33,278 nt of DNA from Limnohabitans sp. MMS-10A-192 (GCF_003063335.1 NZ_NERX01000012.1:1-33278); one strand, 5' to 3'; shown: positions 22,124-31,950, numbered from the stretch's first letter. Notes: generated from the letters alone by a model not told the origin. Program-made: numbers and translations.

Positions 22124-24241
22124 GTGAGCCTTTCTGCAGCACCCGCCGTCCGCACCGAGCGTGCGGGCGATATCCTGGTTGTCACCCTCGACCACCCGCC
22201 GGTCAATGCCCTGAATGTGGAGGTGCGCCGGGGTCTGCTTCAGGCCGTGCAGCAGGCGCAAGCCGACGCGCAGGTACGCGCTGTGCTGATCGTGGGCGCC
22301 GGTCGCGCCTTCATCGCTGGCGCGGACATCCGCGAATTTGGCAAACCACCGCTGCCACCCAGCCTGCCCGAGGTGTGCAACGGCATCGAAGCCTGCGACA
22401 AGCCTGTCATTGCCGCCATCCACGGCCCGGCGCTGGGCGGGGGGCTGGAAATCGCCATGTCCGCCCACTACCGGCTGGCCCTGGGCGATGCCCGTCTGGG
22501 TTTGCCCGAAGTTCAGCTTGGCCTGCTGCCAGGTTCGGGTGGCACGCAGCGCGCGCCCCGTTTGATGGGTCTGCGCCCCGCCGTGGAGCTGATGCTCAGC
22601 GGCCGCCACATGGGGGCCCAGGAAGCGCTGGACGTGGGCCTGATCGACCGCCTGGCCGAAGGCAGCGATGTCCGCGCGGCCGGTCTGGCCTATGCCCGGG
22701 AGCTGCTGTCTGCGGGCGTTGGCGTGCGCCGCACCCGTGATCTGGACACGCTGTTCCGCGACAAGGCCGAATCGTTGGCCACGCTGGAAGCCTTGCGCAG
22801 CGAGACCGCCAAAAAGTCACGCGGCCTGTTCTCGCCGCTCAAGGTGATCGAGGCGGTGCAGGCCGGTCTGGACCTGCCGTTTGACGAAGCCCTGAAATTC
22901 GAGCGCCAGTTGTTTTTGCAGTGCATCGACAGCCCGCAGCGCGCCGGGCTGATCCATGCTTTCTTTGCCGAGCGCGAGGTTGTCAAAGTGCCCGAGGCAC
23001 AAGCCGCCAAGCCGCGCGCCATCGCTTCGGTGGGCGTGGTGGGTGGCGGCACCATGGGCGCGGGCATTGCGGTGTCGGCGCTCGACGCCGGCCTGAGCGT
23101 GACCATGGTGGAGCGCGACGACGCGTCGATCGCGCGTGGCCGCGCCAATGTGGAAAAGGTGTACGACGGCCTGGTGGCCAAGGGCCGCATGACGCCCGAA
23201 GCCAAGGCGGCCGTGATGGCCCGTTACACCGGCAGCACGCAATACGAAGCGCTGGCCCCGGTGGACCTGGTGATTGAAGCCGTGTTTGAAGATCTGGCCG
23301 TCAAACAGGCGGTGTTTGCCGAGTTGGACCGGGTCTGCAAGCCCGGCGCGGTGCTGGCCACCAACACGTCTTACCTGGACATCGACGCGATCGCGGCGAG
23401 CACTGCGCGCCCGCAGGACGTGATTGGCCTGCACTTTTTCTCGCCGGCCAACATCATGAAGCTGCTGGAAATCGTCGTGCCCGCCCAGGTGGCGGCCGAT
23501 GTCGTGGCCACGGCCTTCGAGCTGGCGAAAAAGCTCAGGAAAGTGGCTGTGCGCGCCGGGGTGTGCGACGGCTTCATCGGCAACCGCATCCTGGCGGTGT
23601 ACCGTGCCGCGGCCGACCACATGATGGAGGACGGCGCTTCACCCTACGAAATTGATGCAGCGGTGCGCGACTTTGGCTACCCCATGGGCCCGTTTCAGGT
23701 CTCGGACCTGGCCGGCGGCGACATCGGCTGGGCCACGCGCAAACGCCGTGCACCCACCCGCGATCCCCAAGCCCGTTATGTGCAGATTGCCGACCGCATC
23801 TGCGAGCGTGGCTGGTTCGGCCAGAAAACCGGCCGTGGCTATTACCTCTACCCGCAAGGGGCCCGCACGGGTCAGCCCGACCCCGAAGTGCTCGCCATCA
23901 TCGATGCCGAACGCCAGCGCGCCGGCATCACCCCGCGCAGATTCACACCCGAAGAGATCATGCGGCGTTACATGGCGGCCATGGTCAACGAAGGGGCCAA
24001 CGTGGTGGCGCAAGGCATTGCGCTGCGCCCGCTCGATGTGGATGTGACCTTTTTGTACGGCTACGGTTTTCCGCGTCACCGTGGCGGGCCGATGAAATAC
24101 GCCGACATGGTGGGCCTGGACAAGGTGCTCGACGACATCCGCGAGTTCGACAAGGCAGATCCCGTGTTCTGGAAGCCCTCGCCCCTGCTCGAACGCCTGG
24201 TGGCCGAAGGCCAGAACTTCGACAGCCTGAACCGCCTTTGA
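22124..24241 (+). CDS. Bifunctional enoyl-CoA hydratase / 3-hydroxyacyl-CoA dehydrogenase (FadB/FadJ/PimF type)
   Basis: A 705-residue fusion protein; GTG 22124 is chosen since TTGGAG lies 6 bp upstream and the crotonase domain begins right after. Residues 1-190 or so are the enoyl-CoA hydratase/isomerase, with oxyanion hole GAGRAFIAGADIREF and catalytic Glu in GLPEVQLGLLPGSGGTQR. From about 300 the NAD-binding 3-hydroxyacyl-CoA dehydrogenase follows (VGVVGGGTMGAGIAVSALDA), with catalytic His in GLHFFSPANIMKLLEIV, then two C-terminal domains (YGYGFPRHRGGPMKYAD). It carries out the hydration and second oxidation of beta-oxidation. It is the first gene of the LysR-controlled operon. Confidence 0.93.
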   Translation: MSLSAAPAVRTERAGDILVVTLDHPPVNALNVEVRRGLLQAVQQAQADAQVRAVLIVGAGRAFIAGADIREFGKPPLPPSLPEVCNGIEACDKPVIAAIHGPALGGGLEIAMSAHYRLALGDARLGLPEVQLGLLPGSGGTQRAPRLMGLRPAVELMLSGRHMGAQEALDVGLIDRLAEGSDVRAAGLAYARELLSAGVGVRRTRDLDTLFRDKAESLATLEALRSETAKKSRGLFSPLKVIEAVQAGLDLPFDEALKFERQLFLQCIDSPQRAGLIHAFFAEREVVKVPEAQAAKPRAIASVGVVGGGTMGAGIAVSALDAGLSVTMVERDDASIARGRANVEKVYDGLVAKGRMTPEAKAAVMARYTGSTQYEALAPVDLVIEAVFEDLAVKQAVFAELDRVCKPGAVLATNTSYLDIDAIAASTARPQDVIGLHFFSPANIMKLLEIVVPAQVAADVVATAFELAKKLRKVAVRAGVCDGFIGNRILAVYRAAADHMMEDGASPYEIDAAVRDFGYPMGPFQVSDLAGGDIGWATRKRRAPTRDPQARYVQIADRICERGWFGQKTGRGYYLYPQGARTGQPDPEVLAIIDAERQRAGITPRRFTPEEIMRRYMAAMVNEGANVVAQGIALRPLDVDVTFLYGYGFPRHRGGPMKYADMVGLDKVLDDIREFDKADPVFWKPSPLLERLVAEGQNFDSLNRL

Positions 24242-24288
24242 GTCACCTCTGACCCACCCGATTTCAGTTTTCAAGGAAAGGACACGCC

Positions 24289-25470
24289 ATGCGTGAAGCC
24301 GTCATCGTCTCGACCGCCCGTACCCCTCTGGCTAAATCCCACCGGGGCGAATTCAACATCACGCCCGGGCCCACGCTGGCCGCGTTCGCCGTCCAGGCGG
24401 CAGTGCAGCGCTCTGGCATCGACCCGGCCCTGATCGAGGACGCCATCCTCGGTTGTGGCTACCCCGAAGGCATCACCGGGCGCAACGTGGCGCGCCAGGC
24501 CATCATCCGCAGCGAGCTGCCGTTGTCGATCGCCGGCACCACCATCAACCGCTTTTGCGCTTCCGGCCTGCAGGCGATTGCCATGGCCGCAGGCCGCATC
24601 GTGGTTGACGGTGCGCCTGCCATGATCGCCGGGGGTGTGGAAAGCATCTCGGGCATCCGCTCGCGCGACGATGGCAACTCGGGCATGGACCCCTGGATTT
24701 TGGAGCGCAAGCCCGAGCTCTACATGGCCATGATCGACACCGCCGACATCGTGGCCCGCCGCTACGGCATCAGCCGCGAAGCGCAGGACCGGTTCTCGGT
24801 CGAGAGCCAGCGCAAGACGGCCGAAGCCCAGGCCGCAGGCCGCTTTGACGACGAGATCGTGCCTTGCACCACGGTCATGGCCGTGACCGACAAGGCAACC
24901 GGTGTGGTGAGCCAGCGCGAAGTGACCGCCACGGTCGACAACTGCAACCGCCCCGGCACCAGCTACGAATCGCTGGCCAAGCTGCAGCCCGTCAAAGGCC
25001 CTGAGCAGTTCATCACCGCCGGCAATGCCTCGCAACTGTCTGACGGGGCATCGGCCTGCGTGCTGATGGAAGCGGGCGAGGCTTCGCGTCTGGGCCTGCA
25101 GCCTTTGGGTGCCTTCCGCGGCATGGCGGTGGCCGGTTGCGAACCTGACGAAATGGGCATCGGTCCGGTGTTCGCTGTGCCCAAGTTGCTGGCGCGCCAT
25201 GGCCTCAAAGTCGATGACATCGACCTGTGGGAGCTCAACGAAGCCTTCGCCTCGCAGTCCATCTATTGCCAGCAAAAGCTGGGCATTCCCGACGAGCGCT
25301 TGAACGTCAATGGCGGGGCCATTTCCGTGGGTCACCCCTTCGGCATGACCGGCGCGCGCCTGGCCGGACATGTGCTGCTCGAAGGCCGACGCCGCAAAGC
25401 CAAGTACGCCGTGGTCACCATGTGCATCGCGGGCGGTATGGGCGCTGCGGGCCTGTTTGAAATTTACTGA
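24289..25470 (+). CDS. Acetyl-CoA acyltransferase (beta-ketothiolase)
   Basis: A 393-residue thiolase with all catalytic residues: acyl-accepting C90 ([16 protein letters not shown]), His in [17 protein letters not shown] and the second Cys in [20 protein letters not shown] is also intact. It cleaves 3-ketoacyl-CoA to acetyl-CoA plus a shortened acyl-CoA. It follows the hydratase/dehydrogenase by 47 bp with an AAGGA ribosome site, and precedes the two acyl-CoA dehydrogenases; the order resembles the pim (pimeloyl-CoA) operon. Substrate chain length cannot be read from the sequence. Confidence 0.93.
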   Translation: MREAVIVSTARTPLAKSHRGEFNITPGPTLAAFAVQAAVQRSGIDPALIEDAILGCGYPEGITGRNVARQAIIRSELPLSIAGTTINRFCASGLQAIAMAAGRIVVDGAPAMIAGGVESISGIRSRDDGNSGMDPWILERKPELYMAMIDTADIVARRYGISREAQDRFSVESQRKTAEAQAAGRFDDEIVPCTTVMAVTDKATGVVSQREVTATVDNCNRPGTSYESLAKLQPVKGPEQFITAGNASQLSDGASACVLMEAGEASRLGLQPLGAFRGMAVAGCEPDEMGIGPVFAVPKLLARHGLKVDDIDLWELNEAFASQSIYCQQKLGIPDERLNVNGGAISVGHPFGMTGARLAGHVLLEGRRRKAKYAVVTMCIAGGMGAAGLFEIY

Positions 25471-25478
25471 GGAACGAC

Positions 25479-26675
25479 ATGGATCTGAACTTCACCCCCG
25501 AAGAAGAAGCCTTCCGCGCCGAGGTGCAGGCTTTTCTGAAAGAGAAACTGCCCCAGCGCATCGCCAGCAAGGTCAAGGCCGGTCAGCGCCTCTCCAAAGC
25601 TGACCAGGATGAGTGGCACGCCATCCTGAACGCGCGTGGCTGGTATGCCAACCACTGGCCCCAGGCCTGGGGTGGCCCCGGCTGGGGCGCGGTGCAGAAA
25701 TTCATCTTTGATCACGAGTGTGCACTGGCCGGCGGGCCGCGCATCGTGCCTTTTGGTGTCAACATGCTGGGGCCTGTGCTCATCAAATACGGCAACGAAG
25801 CGCAAAAGCGTTACTGGCTACCACGCATCTTGAGCGGCGAGGACTGGTGGTGTCAGGGCTATTCCGAGCCGGGTGCCGGCTCCGATCTGGCCTCGGTCAA
25901 AACCACGGCCGTGCGCCAGGGTGAGCACTACATCGTCAATGGCCAGAAAACCTGGACCACCCAGGGCCAGCACGCCAACATGATTTTCTGTCTGGTGCGC
26001 ACCGACCGCGACGCCAAGCCGCAGGAAGGCATCAGCTTTTTGCTGGTGGACATGAAGAGCCCGGGCGTGGAACTGCGCCCGATCCGCACGCTCGACGGCG
26101 ACCGCGAAGTCAACGAAGTCTTCTTCACCGATGTGAAAGTACCGGTCGAAAACCTGGTGGGTGAGGAGAACAAGGGCTGGACCTGCGCCAAATACCTGCT
26201 GACTTACGAGCGCACCGGCATTGCGGGCGTGGGTTTTTCGGTGGCGGCACTCGAAAAGCTCAAGGTGGTGGCCAGCAAGGTGCACCGCAACGGCAAGCCT
26301 CTGAGCCAGGACCCGCTGTTTGCCACCCGCATGGCCAAGGTCGAGATCGATCTGGAGAACATGAAGACCACCAACTTGCGCGTGATCGCTGCGGTGGCCG
26401 GTGGTGGCGTGCCGGGAGCCGAGAGTTCCATGCTCAAGATCCGCGGCACCGAGATCCGCCAGGAAATCCTGTCGCTGATCCGCCGTGCCATGGGGCCGTA
26501 TGCGCTGCCCTACATCGAAGAGGCCCAGTACGAAGGCTACACAGATGAGCCCGTGGGCCCCAAGGAAGCCGCCACGGCCGCTGCCAATTACTTCAACTAC
26601 CGCAAGCTGTCGATCTTCGGCGGCTCCAATGAAATCCAGAAAAATATCATCTCCAAGATGATCCTGGGACTGTGA
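25479..26675 (+). CDS. pimC: Acyl-CoA dehydrogenase, large subunit (PimC-like)
   Basis: A 398-residue acyl-CoA dehydrogenase. The start MDLNFTPEEEAFRAEVQAFL is typical of PimC-type proteins. The FAD/substrate blocks are WCQGYSEPGAGSDLAS and NGQKTWTTQGQHANM, and the C-terminus has the FAD-binding SIFGGSNEIQKNIISKMIL. The family's usual catalytic Glu segment before that motif is replaced by an insertion rich in Glu, Tyr and Ala (EEAQYEGYTDEPVGPKEAAT). That suggests the base is supplied by the partner encoded next. It probably forms a hetero-oligomer with the following gene and passes electrons to EtfAB. The substrate is unproved; dicarboxylyl-CoA is the best guess. Confidence 0.85.
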   Translation: MDLNFTPEEEAFRAEVQAFLKEKLPQRIASKVKAGQRLSKADQDEWHAILNARGWYANHWPQAWGGPGWGAVQKFIFDHECALAGGPRIVPFGVNMLGPVLIKYGNEAQKRYWLPRILSGEDWWCQGYSEPGAGSDLASVKTTAVRQGEHYIVNGQKTWTTQGQHANMIFCLVRTDRDAKPQEGISFLLVDMKSPGVELRPIRTLDGDREVNEVFFTDVKVPVENLVGEENKGWTCAKYLLTYERTGIAGVGFSVAALEKLKVVASKVHRNGKPLSQDPLFATRMAKVEIDLENMKTTNLRVIAAVAGGGVPGAESSMLKIRGTEIRQEILSLIRRAMGPYALPYIEEAQYEGYTDEPVGPKEAATAAANYFNYRKLSIFGGSNEIQKNIISKMILGL

Positions 26676-26685
26676 GGCCCACGCG

Positions 26686-27819
26686 ATGAATTTCGAACAC
26701 ACCGAAGACCGCCGCATGCTGGCGGACTCTCTCAACCGTTTCGTGGCCGAGCAATACGGCATCGAGTTCCGCAACCACCATGCCTATGGCGAGCAGGGCT
26801 TTGCCGCAGAGCGCTGGCAGCAGTTTGCCGAGCTCGGCGCCATCGGCGCGCTGTTTCCCGAAGCCGTGGGCGGCTTTGGCGGTGCCGGCTTTGACATTGC
26901 CGTGGTGTTCGAGTGCCTGGGCCGTGGCCTGGTGACCGAACCTTTCCTGGGCGCCTTGATGGTCGGCCGTGCGCTGACTGCCGCAGGCAGCGAGGCCCAG
27001 AAGGCACGCATGGCCGAACTGATCGATGGCAGCACCGTGGCCGCGCTGGCTCACGATGAGCCGCAGGGCCACTACGAGCTGGAACGCGTGGCCACCCGTG
27101 CCGAGCGTCAGCGCGATGGCTGGGTGATTTCGGGCCGCAAGGCGGTGGTGGTGCACGGCCAACACGCCCAGCTGCTGCTGGTGTCGGCCCGCACTTCGGG
27201 CGCGGTGGACAGTGCAGAGGGCATCTCGCTCTTCCTGGTGCCGGGCGATGCCGCTGGTGTGCAGCGCCGCAGCTACAGCCGCATCGACGGCGGCAGTGCC
27301 TGCGAGCTGGTGCTCGACCAGGTGCGTGTGGATGCCAGCGCATTGCTTGGCACCGAAGGCCAGGGCCTGGCCGTGCTGGAGCAAGCGGTGGGCTGCGGTG
27401 TGCTGGCGCTGTGTGCCGAGGCCGTGGGGGCCATGGACGTGGCCAAACAAAGCACGCTCGAATACCTGCAAACGCGCAAACAGTTTGGTAAACCGATTGG
27501 CAGCTTCCAGGCCCTGCAACACCGCATGGCCGATCTGCTGCTCGAGGTGGAGCAGGCGCGCTCGGCGGTCATCAATGCCGCCGCCGCCCTGGACGCTGAC
27601 CGCATCACCCGGGAACGCGCGCTGTCGGCGGCCAAGTTCACCATCGGTCGTATTGGCACGCGGGTGGCCGAAGAAAGCATCCAGCTGCACGGCGGCATCG
27701 GCATGACCTGGGAGTTGCCGCTGTCGCATTACGCCAAGCGCCTGGTCATGATCGACCACCAGCTCGGCGACGAAGACCACCACCTGGCCCGCTACATGGC
27801 CCTGGGTGCAGAGGGCTGA
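26686..27819 (+). CDS. pimD: Acyl-CoA dehydrogenase, small subunit (PimD-like)
   Basis: A 377-residue acyl-CoA dehydrogenase only distantly related to its neighbour. It starts MNFEHTEDRRMLADSLNRFV as PimD-type subunits do. The C-terminal half has the Arg-containing YLQTRKQFGKPIGSFQALQH and the segment QLHGGIGMTWELPLSHYAKR, where the Glu aligns with the general catalytic base of the family. It lacks the GGSNEIQ-type C-terminal FAD block found in the large subunit. The two proteins therefore complement each other. It lies 10 bp after the large subunit and 4 bp before the CoA-transferase. Confidence 0.85.
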   Translation: MNFEHTEDRRMLADSLNRFVAEQYGIEFRNHHAYGEQGFAAERWQQFAELGAIGALFPEAVGGFGGAGFDIAVVFECLGRGLVTEPFLGALMVGRALTAAGSEAQKARMAELIDGSTVAALAHDEPQGHYELERVATRAERQRDGWVISGRKAVVVHGQHAQLLLVSARTSGAVDSAEGISLFLVPGDAAGVQRRSYSRIDGGSACELVLDQVRVDASALLGTEGQGLAVLEQAVGCGVLALCAEAVGAMDVAKQSTLEYLQTRKQFGKPIGSFQALQHRMADLLLEVEQARSAVINAAAALDADRITRERALSAAKFTIGRIGTRVAEESIQLHGGIGMTWELPLSHYAKRLVMIDHQLGDEDHHLARYMALGAEG

Positions 27820-27823
27820 AGCC

Positions 27824-29041
27824 ATGGACATGCCACTTGAAGGCGTGCGGGTCCTGGACCTGTCGCGCGTGTTTGCAGGCCCCTTGTGCGGGCAGGTGCT
27901 GGCCGACTTCGGTGCCGAAGTCATCAAGGTGGAGCATCCCGGTCGCGGGGACGATACCCGTGACTGGGGCATGCGCATCGGCAAGACGGAGACGACCTAC
28001 TACAACAGCATGAACCGCAACAAGCGGTCCATCACCGTGGATCTGCAGACGCCCGAAGGACAAAAGCTGATCCACGACCTGCTGCCGCAGTTCGACGTCG
28101 TCATTCAGAACTTCAAGACCGGCGGCGCCGACAAACTGGGTCTGGGCTATGCCCAGCTGAAAGCGATCAGGCCTGACCTGATCTATTGCTCGGTGGCCGG
28201 CTACAACAGCGCCGGACCTGAAGCCAAACGCCCGGGCTACGACCTGGTGATCCAGGGCGAGGCCGGCCTCATGGCCATCAACGGCGAAGCCGGGCAGGCC
28301 CCGCTCAAGTTTGGCGTGGCCGTGGTGGACATGATGACCGGCATGTACGCCGCCCAGGCGGTGCTGGCGGCACTGTTCCGTCGTGAGCGCACGGGCCAGG
28401 GTCGGCACATCGAGATGTCGCTGTACGACTGTGGCCTGATGGTCACAGGCTATTACGGCCTGGACGCCATGCTGCTGGGCCGCGATCCCCAGCGTTACGG
28501 CAACGCCCACCCGTCCATCGTGCCTTACGGCATGTTCGAGGCGGCGGACGGTCCGCTCATCATCGCGGTGGGCAACAACAGCCAGTTTGACAAGTTCTGC
28601 CGTGAGGTGGTGCAGCGCCCCGACATCGTGGAGGACCCGCGTTATGCCACCAACGTGGAGCGTGCCAAAAACCGGCTCACGCTGCTGCCCATGATGATGG
28701 CACTGATTCGCAGCTTCCCCCGCGACGTGCTGCTGCAGCGCCTGAGCGCGGCAGGCATTCCCTGCGGCAAAGTGGCTGGTCTGCACGAAGCGCTGACCAG
28801 CGAGCGCACCCGCCAAGGCGGTCTGCTCCAGGAAATGCCACACCCGGTGGCCGGCAGCACCCATGTGTTCGCGCCACCCTACCGGCTTGACGGCGAACGC
28901 CTGCCGATCCGCAACGCGCCACCCACGCTGGGCGAAGGCACCCGCGAGGTGCTGCAGAAATTACTGCAGATGTCCGAGCAGGCGCTGCAGGATTTGCAAA
29001 CCAGGGGGGTGCTGACGCTGCCCCCCTCCCAACCGAACTGA
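27824..29041 (+). CDS. CaiB/BaiF family CoA-transferase (class III)
   Basis: A 405-residue protein; ATG 27824 is chosen because the family start PLEGVRVLDLSRVFAGPLCG follows directly. Other blocks are DFGAEVIKVEHPGRGDDTRD, FKTGGADKLGLGY and GYDLVIQGEAGLMAINGE, where the Asp corresponds to the catalytic residue that forms the acyl-anhydride. Class III enzymes move CoA between carboxylic acids without ATP. In this operon it takes the place of the acyl-CoA ligase (PimA) of the pim operon, so the incoming acid is probably activated from succinyl-CoA or acetyl-CoA. The acceptor is not known. Confidence 0.92.
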   Translation: MDMPLEGVRVLDLSRVFAGPLCGQVLADFGAEVIKVEHPGRGDDTRDWGMRIGKTETTYYNSMNRNKRSITVDLQTPEGQKLIHDLLPQFDVVIQNFKTGGADKLGLGYAQLKAIRPDLIYCSVAGYNSAGPEAKRPGYDLVIQGEAGLMAINGEAGQAPLKFGVAVVDMMTGMYAAQAVLAALFRRERTGQGRHIEMSLYDCGLMVTGYYGLDAMLLGRDPQRYGNAHPSIVPYGMFEAADGPLIIAVGNNSQFDKFCREVVQRPDIVEDPRYATNVERAKNRLTLLPMMMALIRSFPRDVLLQRLSAAGIPCGKVAGLHEALTSERTRQGGLLQEMPHPVAGSTHVFAPPYRLDGERLPIRNAPPTLGEGTREVLQKLLQMSEQALQDLQTRGVLTLPPSQPN

Positions 29042-29068
29042 CGCTTTTTTTTCAGAGGAAGTACCTTC

Positions 29069-30049
29069 ATGAACATCATCCGATGCACTCGCCGCGCCCT
29101 GTTGGCTGCACTGCTGCCGCTGGTGGCGACCACCGCTCTGGCCGATGCCTGGCCGAGCCGCCCCATCAAGCTCGTTGTGCCATTTCCGGCGGGCGGCCCG
29201 ACCGACACCGCTTCGCGCATCCTCGGCCAGAAACTGGCCGAGCGGCTCAAGCAGCCTGTGGTGGTGGAAAACCGTGCCGGGGCTTCCGGCTCGATTGCTG
29301 CCAAGCAGGTCATGGACAGCCCGGCCGATGGCTACACCCTGATGATGCTGGCCACGCCCACGCTGCTGGCCCCCCACATCTACAAGAAAACCGGCTACGA
29401 CACGGTGAAAAATTTCACGCCCGTGGCCACCATTTATGACCTGCCGATTGTGGTGGTGGTCAACCCTGCCCAGATGCCCAGCGTGACCGATGTGCAGCGG
29501 CTCATCACGCATGCCAAGGCGCGACCTGGTCAGATCAACTACACCAGCTCCGGCCCCGGCAGCTTTGGACATCTGAGCATGGAACTGCTCAAGGAGCTGG
29601 GTCAGTTTGACATGCAACATGTACCCTATAAGGGCGGTGTGCCGGCCATCACCGACACCATCGGCGGCCGGGTGCCTGTGATGTATGCCGACCTGGTGGC
29701 AGCCCTGCCGCATATCCAGTCGGGCAAGCTGCGTGCGATTGCGGTCGGCTCGCCGCAACGCGTGGCCATGCTGCCGCAAGTCAAGACCATTGCCGAGCAA
29801 GGTTTCAAGGGCTTTGATGCCGTCTCCTGGGGTGGCCTGCTGGCCCCCTTGGGCACCCCCAAGGAAGTGGTGGCGCGCCTCAACAAAGAGGTGACAGAAA
29901 TTCTGGCTGACAAAGCGGTGCAAGAAAAGATGCTGACCGCTGGCGCCATCGCCAATTATCAGAGCGCTGAGCGCATGGCTGCCCGCATCCAGGGCGACTA
30001 CGACAAATGGGGCCGAGTGATTCGCAACAAGTCCATTGGTGTGGACTGA
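29069..30049 (+). CDS. Bug/TctC-family periplasmic solute receptor 1
   Basis: A 326-residue receptor with a signal peptide (ALLAALLPLVATTALA, about residues 10-26) and the Bug fold. The ligand loop is WPSRPIKLVVPFPAGGPTDT, followed by VVENRAGASGSIAAKQV and the second ligand loop VPYKGGVPAITDTIGGRVPV. Bug proteins bind carboxylates such as di- and tricarboxylates or aromatic acids, and there are typically many per Comamonadaceae genome. No TctA/TctB membrane genes are nearby, so it may use a shared transporter or act as a sensor. AGAGGAAG lies upstream. Confidence 0.92.
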   Translation: MNIIRCTRRALLAALLPLVATTALADAWPSRPIKLVVPFPAGGPTDTASRILGQKLAERLKQPVVVENRAGASGSIAAKQVMDSPADGYTLMMLATPTLLAPHIYKKTGYDTVKNFTPVATIYDLPIVVVVNPAQMPSVTDVQRLITHAKARPGQINYTSSGPGSFGHLSMELLKELGQFDMQHVPYKGGVPAITDTIGGRVPVMYADLVAALPHIQSGKLRAIAVGSPQRVAMLPQVKTIAEQGFKGFDAVSWGGLLAPLGTPKEVVARLNKEVTEILADKAVQEKMLTAGAIANYQSAERMAARIQGDYDKWGRVIRNKSIGVD

Positions 30050-30063
30050 ACAGGAGCACAGAG

Positions 30064-31056
30064 ATGAACGTTTTCAAAACATCGATTTTCAACCGCCGCA
30101 CCCTGCTGGTCGCCGCAATGGCACTGAGCACTGTCAGCGCCTGGGCCCAGGCTTACCCCAGCAAGCCCATCAAGCTGATCGTGCCTTACGCCGCTGGCGG
30201 TGCAACCGACATCACAGCCCGCACTCTGGGCGAGAAGCTCGCTACTCGCCTGGGTCAGCCCGTGCTGGTGGACAACCGCGGTGGCGCCGGTGGCGTCACC
30301 GGTACCGACCAGGCCTTGAAGTCGCCGGCGGACGGCTACACCTTCCTGGTTTCGTTGGGCACGACCATGCTCATCAACCAGTACCTGTATGAGAAGCTGC
30401 CCTACAACCCGCAAAAAGACCAGGCCTTGATCACGCAGATCGCGCTGGCACCAGTGGTGCTTTTGGTCAACCCGCAACTGCCGGTGAACAACGCGCCCGA
30501 ACTGATGCAGTACATCGAGCGCAACAAAAGCAAGCTGGCCTACGGGTCCTGGGGTATGGGCTCGTATGCCCACTTGGCCGGTGCCTGGCTGTCGGACAAC
30601 TTCAAGGCCGACATGAACCACGCCGCTTACAAGGGTGAAGCCCTGATGCTGCAGGACCTGGTCGGTGGCCAGATCCAGATGACTTTCGCCAGCCTGCAGT
30701 CAGCACGTCCCTACATCGAATCGGGCCGACTGAAGGTGCTGGCGGTCACTGGCATGCAACGCATGCCTGCGCTGCCCAAGGTGCCCACCATGATCGAGCA
30801 GGGCATCAAGGACGAGGTGTTTCGCGTCACGGGTTGGGTGGGCATGAGTGCACCTGCCAAGGTCCCGGCCGATGTGCTCAACCGCGTGGCCACCGAAGTG
30901 CGCGCCATCATCGCGCAGCCCGATGTGCGCGAGCGCATCCAGCAAATGGGCTTCATTCCCGTGGGCAGCACGCCCGAGGAATTCGCAGTCCAGTTCAAGA
31001 AAGACGCCCCGGTCTGGGAACGTCTGGTCAAACTCTCTGGCGCCAAGCTCGATTGA
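30064..31056 (+). CDS. Bug/TctC-family periplasmic solute receptor 2
   Basis: A 330-residue receptor; ATG 30064 is chosen since AGGAG precedes it and a signal peptide follows (RRTLLVAAMALSTVSAWAQA). Ligand loops YPSKPIKLIVPYAAGGATDI and HAAYKGEALMLQDLVGGQIQ differ from those of receptor 1 (PFPAGGPTD / PYKGGVPAI), so the two may bind different acids. It lies 14 bp after receptor 1 and 27 bp before etfB, in the same operon. Confidence 0.92.
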   Translation: MNVFKTSIFNRRTLLVAAMALSTVSAWAQAYPSKPIKLIVPYAAGGATDITARTLGEKLATRLGQPVLVDNRGGAGGVTGTDQALKSPADGYTFLVSLGTTMLINQYLYEKLPYNPQKDQALITQIALAPVVLLVNPQLPVNNAPELMQYIERNKSKLAYGSWGMGSYAHLAGAWLSDNFKADMNHAAYKGEALMLQDLVGGQIQMTFASLQSARPYIESGRLKVLAVTGMQRMPALPKVPTMIEQGIKDEVFRVTGWVGMSAPAKVPADVLNRVATEVRAIIAQPDVRERIQQMGFIPVGSTPEEFAVQFKKDAPVWERLVKLSGAKLD

Positions 31057-31083
31057 GCGGTGCTGTACACCCAAGGAGACATC

Positions 31084-31839
31084 ATGAAAATTCTCGTTCC
31101 CGTCAAGCGGGTGGTGGACTACAACGTCAAGGTCCGTGTCAAGTCCGATGGTTCGGGCGTGGACATTGCCAACGTCAAGATGAGCATGAACCCCTTTGAC
31201 GAAATCGCCGTCGAAGAAGCCGTGCGCCTGAAAGAGAAAGGCGTGGCCACCGAGGTCATCGCCGTCTCTTGCGGTGTGGCCCAGTGCCAGGAAACCCTGC
31301 GCACCGCCATGGCCATTGGTGCCGACCGCGGCATCCTGGTCGAGGCCCCCGCTGACCTGGACCTGCAGCCTCTGGCCGTGGCCAAGCTGCTCAAGGCCCT
31401 GGTGGACAAAGAGCAACCCGGCCTGATCATCCTGGGCAAACAAGCCATTGACGACGACTGCAACCAGACGGGCCAGATGCTGGCCGCGCTGGCCGATTTG
31501 CCCCAAGCCACCTTCGCCTCCAAGGTCGAGATCGTGGACGGCAAGGCGCAAGTGACCCGCGAGATCGACGGCGGCCTGGAAGTGCTGAGCATCAGCCTGC
31601 CTGCGGTGATCACCACCGACCTGCGACTGAACGAGCCGCGCTACGTCACCTTGCCCAACATCATGAAGGCCAAGAAAAAGCAGCTCGACACCTTCAAGCC
31701 GGAAGACCTGGGCGTTGATGTGACCCCCCGCATCAAGACCCTCAAGGTGGCCGAGCCCGCCAAGCGCAGCGCCGGCATCAAGGTGCCTGACGTCGCCACG
31801 CTGGTGGACAAGCTCAAGAACGTGGCCAAGGTCATTTGA
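31084..31839 (+). CDS. etfB: Electron transfer flavoprotein, beta subunit
   Basis: A 251-residue protein starting [26 protein letters not shown] precedes ATG 31084. The EtfB signature is present: [20 protein letters not shown] (AMP site region) and, later, [19 protein letters not shown]. With EtfA it takes electrons from the acyl-CoA dehydrogenases and passes them to ETF-ubiquinone oxidoreductase. Its place at the end of the acyl-CoA operon fits this role. Confidence 0.95.
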   Translation: MKILVPVKRVVDYNVKVRVKSDGSGVDIANVKMSMNPFDEIAVEEAVRLKEKGVATEVIAVSCGVAQCQETLRTAMAIGADRGILVEAPADLDLQPLAVAKLLKALVDKEQPGLIILGKQAIDDDCNQTGQMLAALADLPQATFASKVEIVDGKAQVTREIDGGLEVLSISLPAVITTDLRLNEPRYVTLPNIMKAKKKQLDTFKPEDLGVDVTPRIKTLKVAEPAKRSAGIKVPDVATLVDKLKNVAKVI

Positions 31840-31852
31840 ACAAGCTGTTTTT

Positions 31853-31922
31853 GTAGGAGCCAGCCCTGCTGGCGATAGGCCTGTCAAAGTCTGCAGACCA
31901 TCGCTTGCAGGCAAGCGCCTAC
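31853..31922. repeat. REP-like inverted doublet between etfB and etfA
   Basis: Two 23-24 bp units face each other: 31853-31876 (GTAGGAGC...GCGAT) and 31900-31922 (ATCGC...GCCTAC), separated by 23 bp. Both have the GTAGG(A/C)GC start and GCGAT end and an inner hairpin (GCCAGC/GCTGGC; GCTTG/CAAGC). Base changes between units keep the hairpins paired. This is the design of REP/REPIN elements. Confidence 0.75.
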
Positions 31923-31950
31923 ACCAACCCCTATTCATCAAGGAAAAAAC

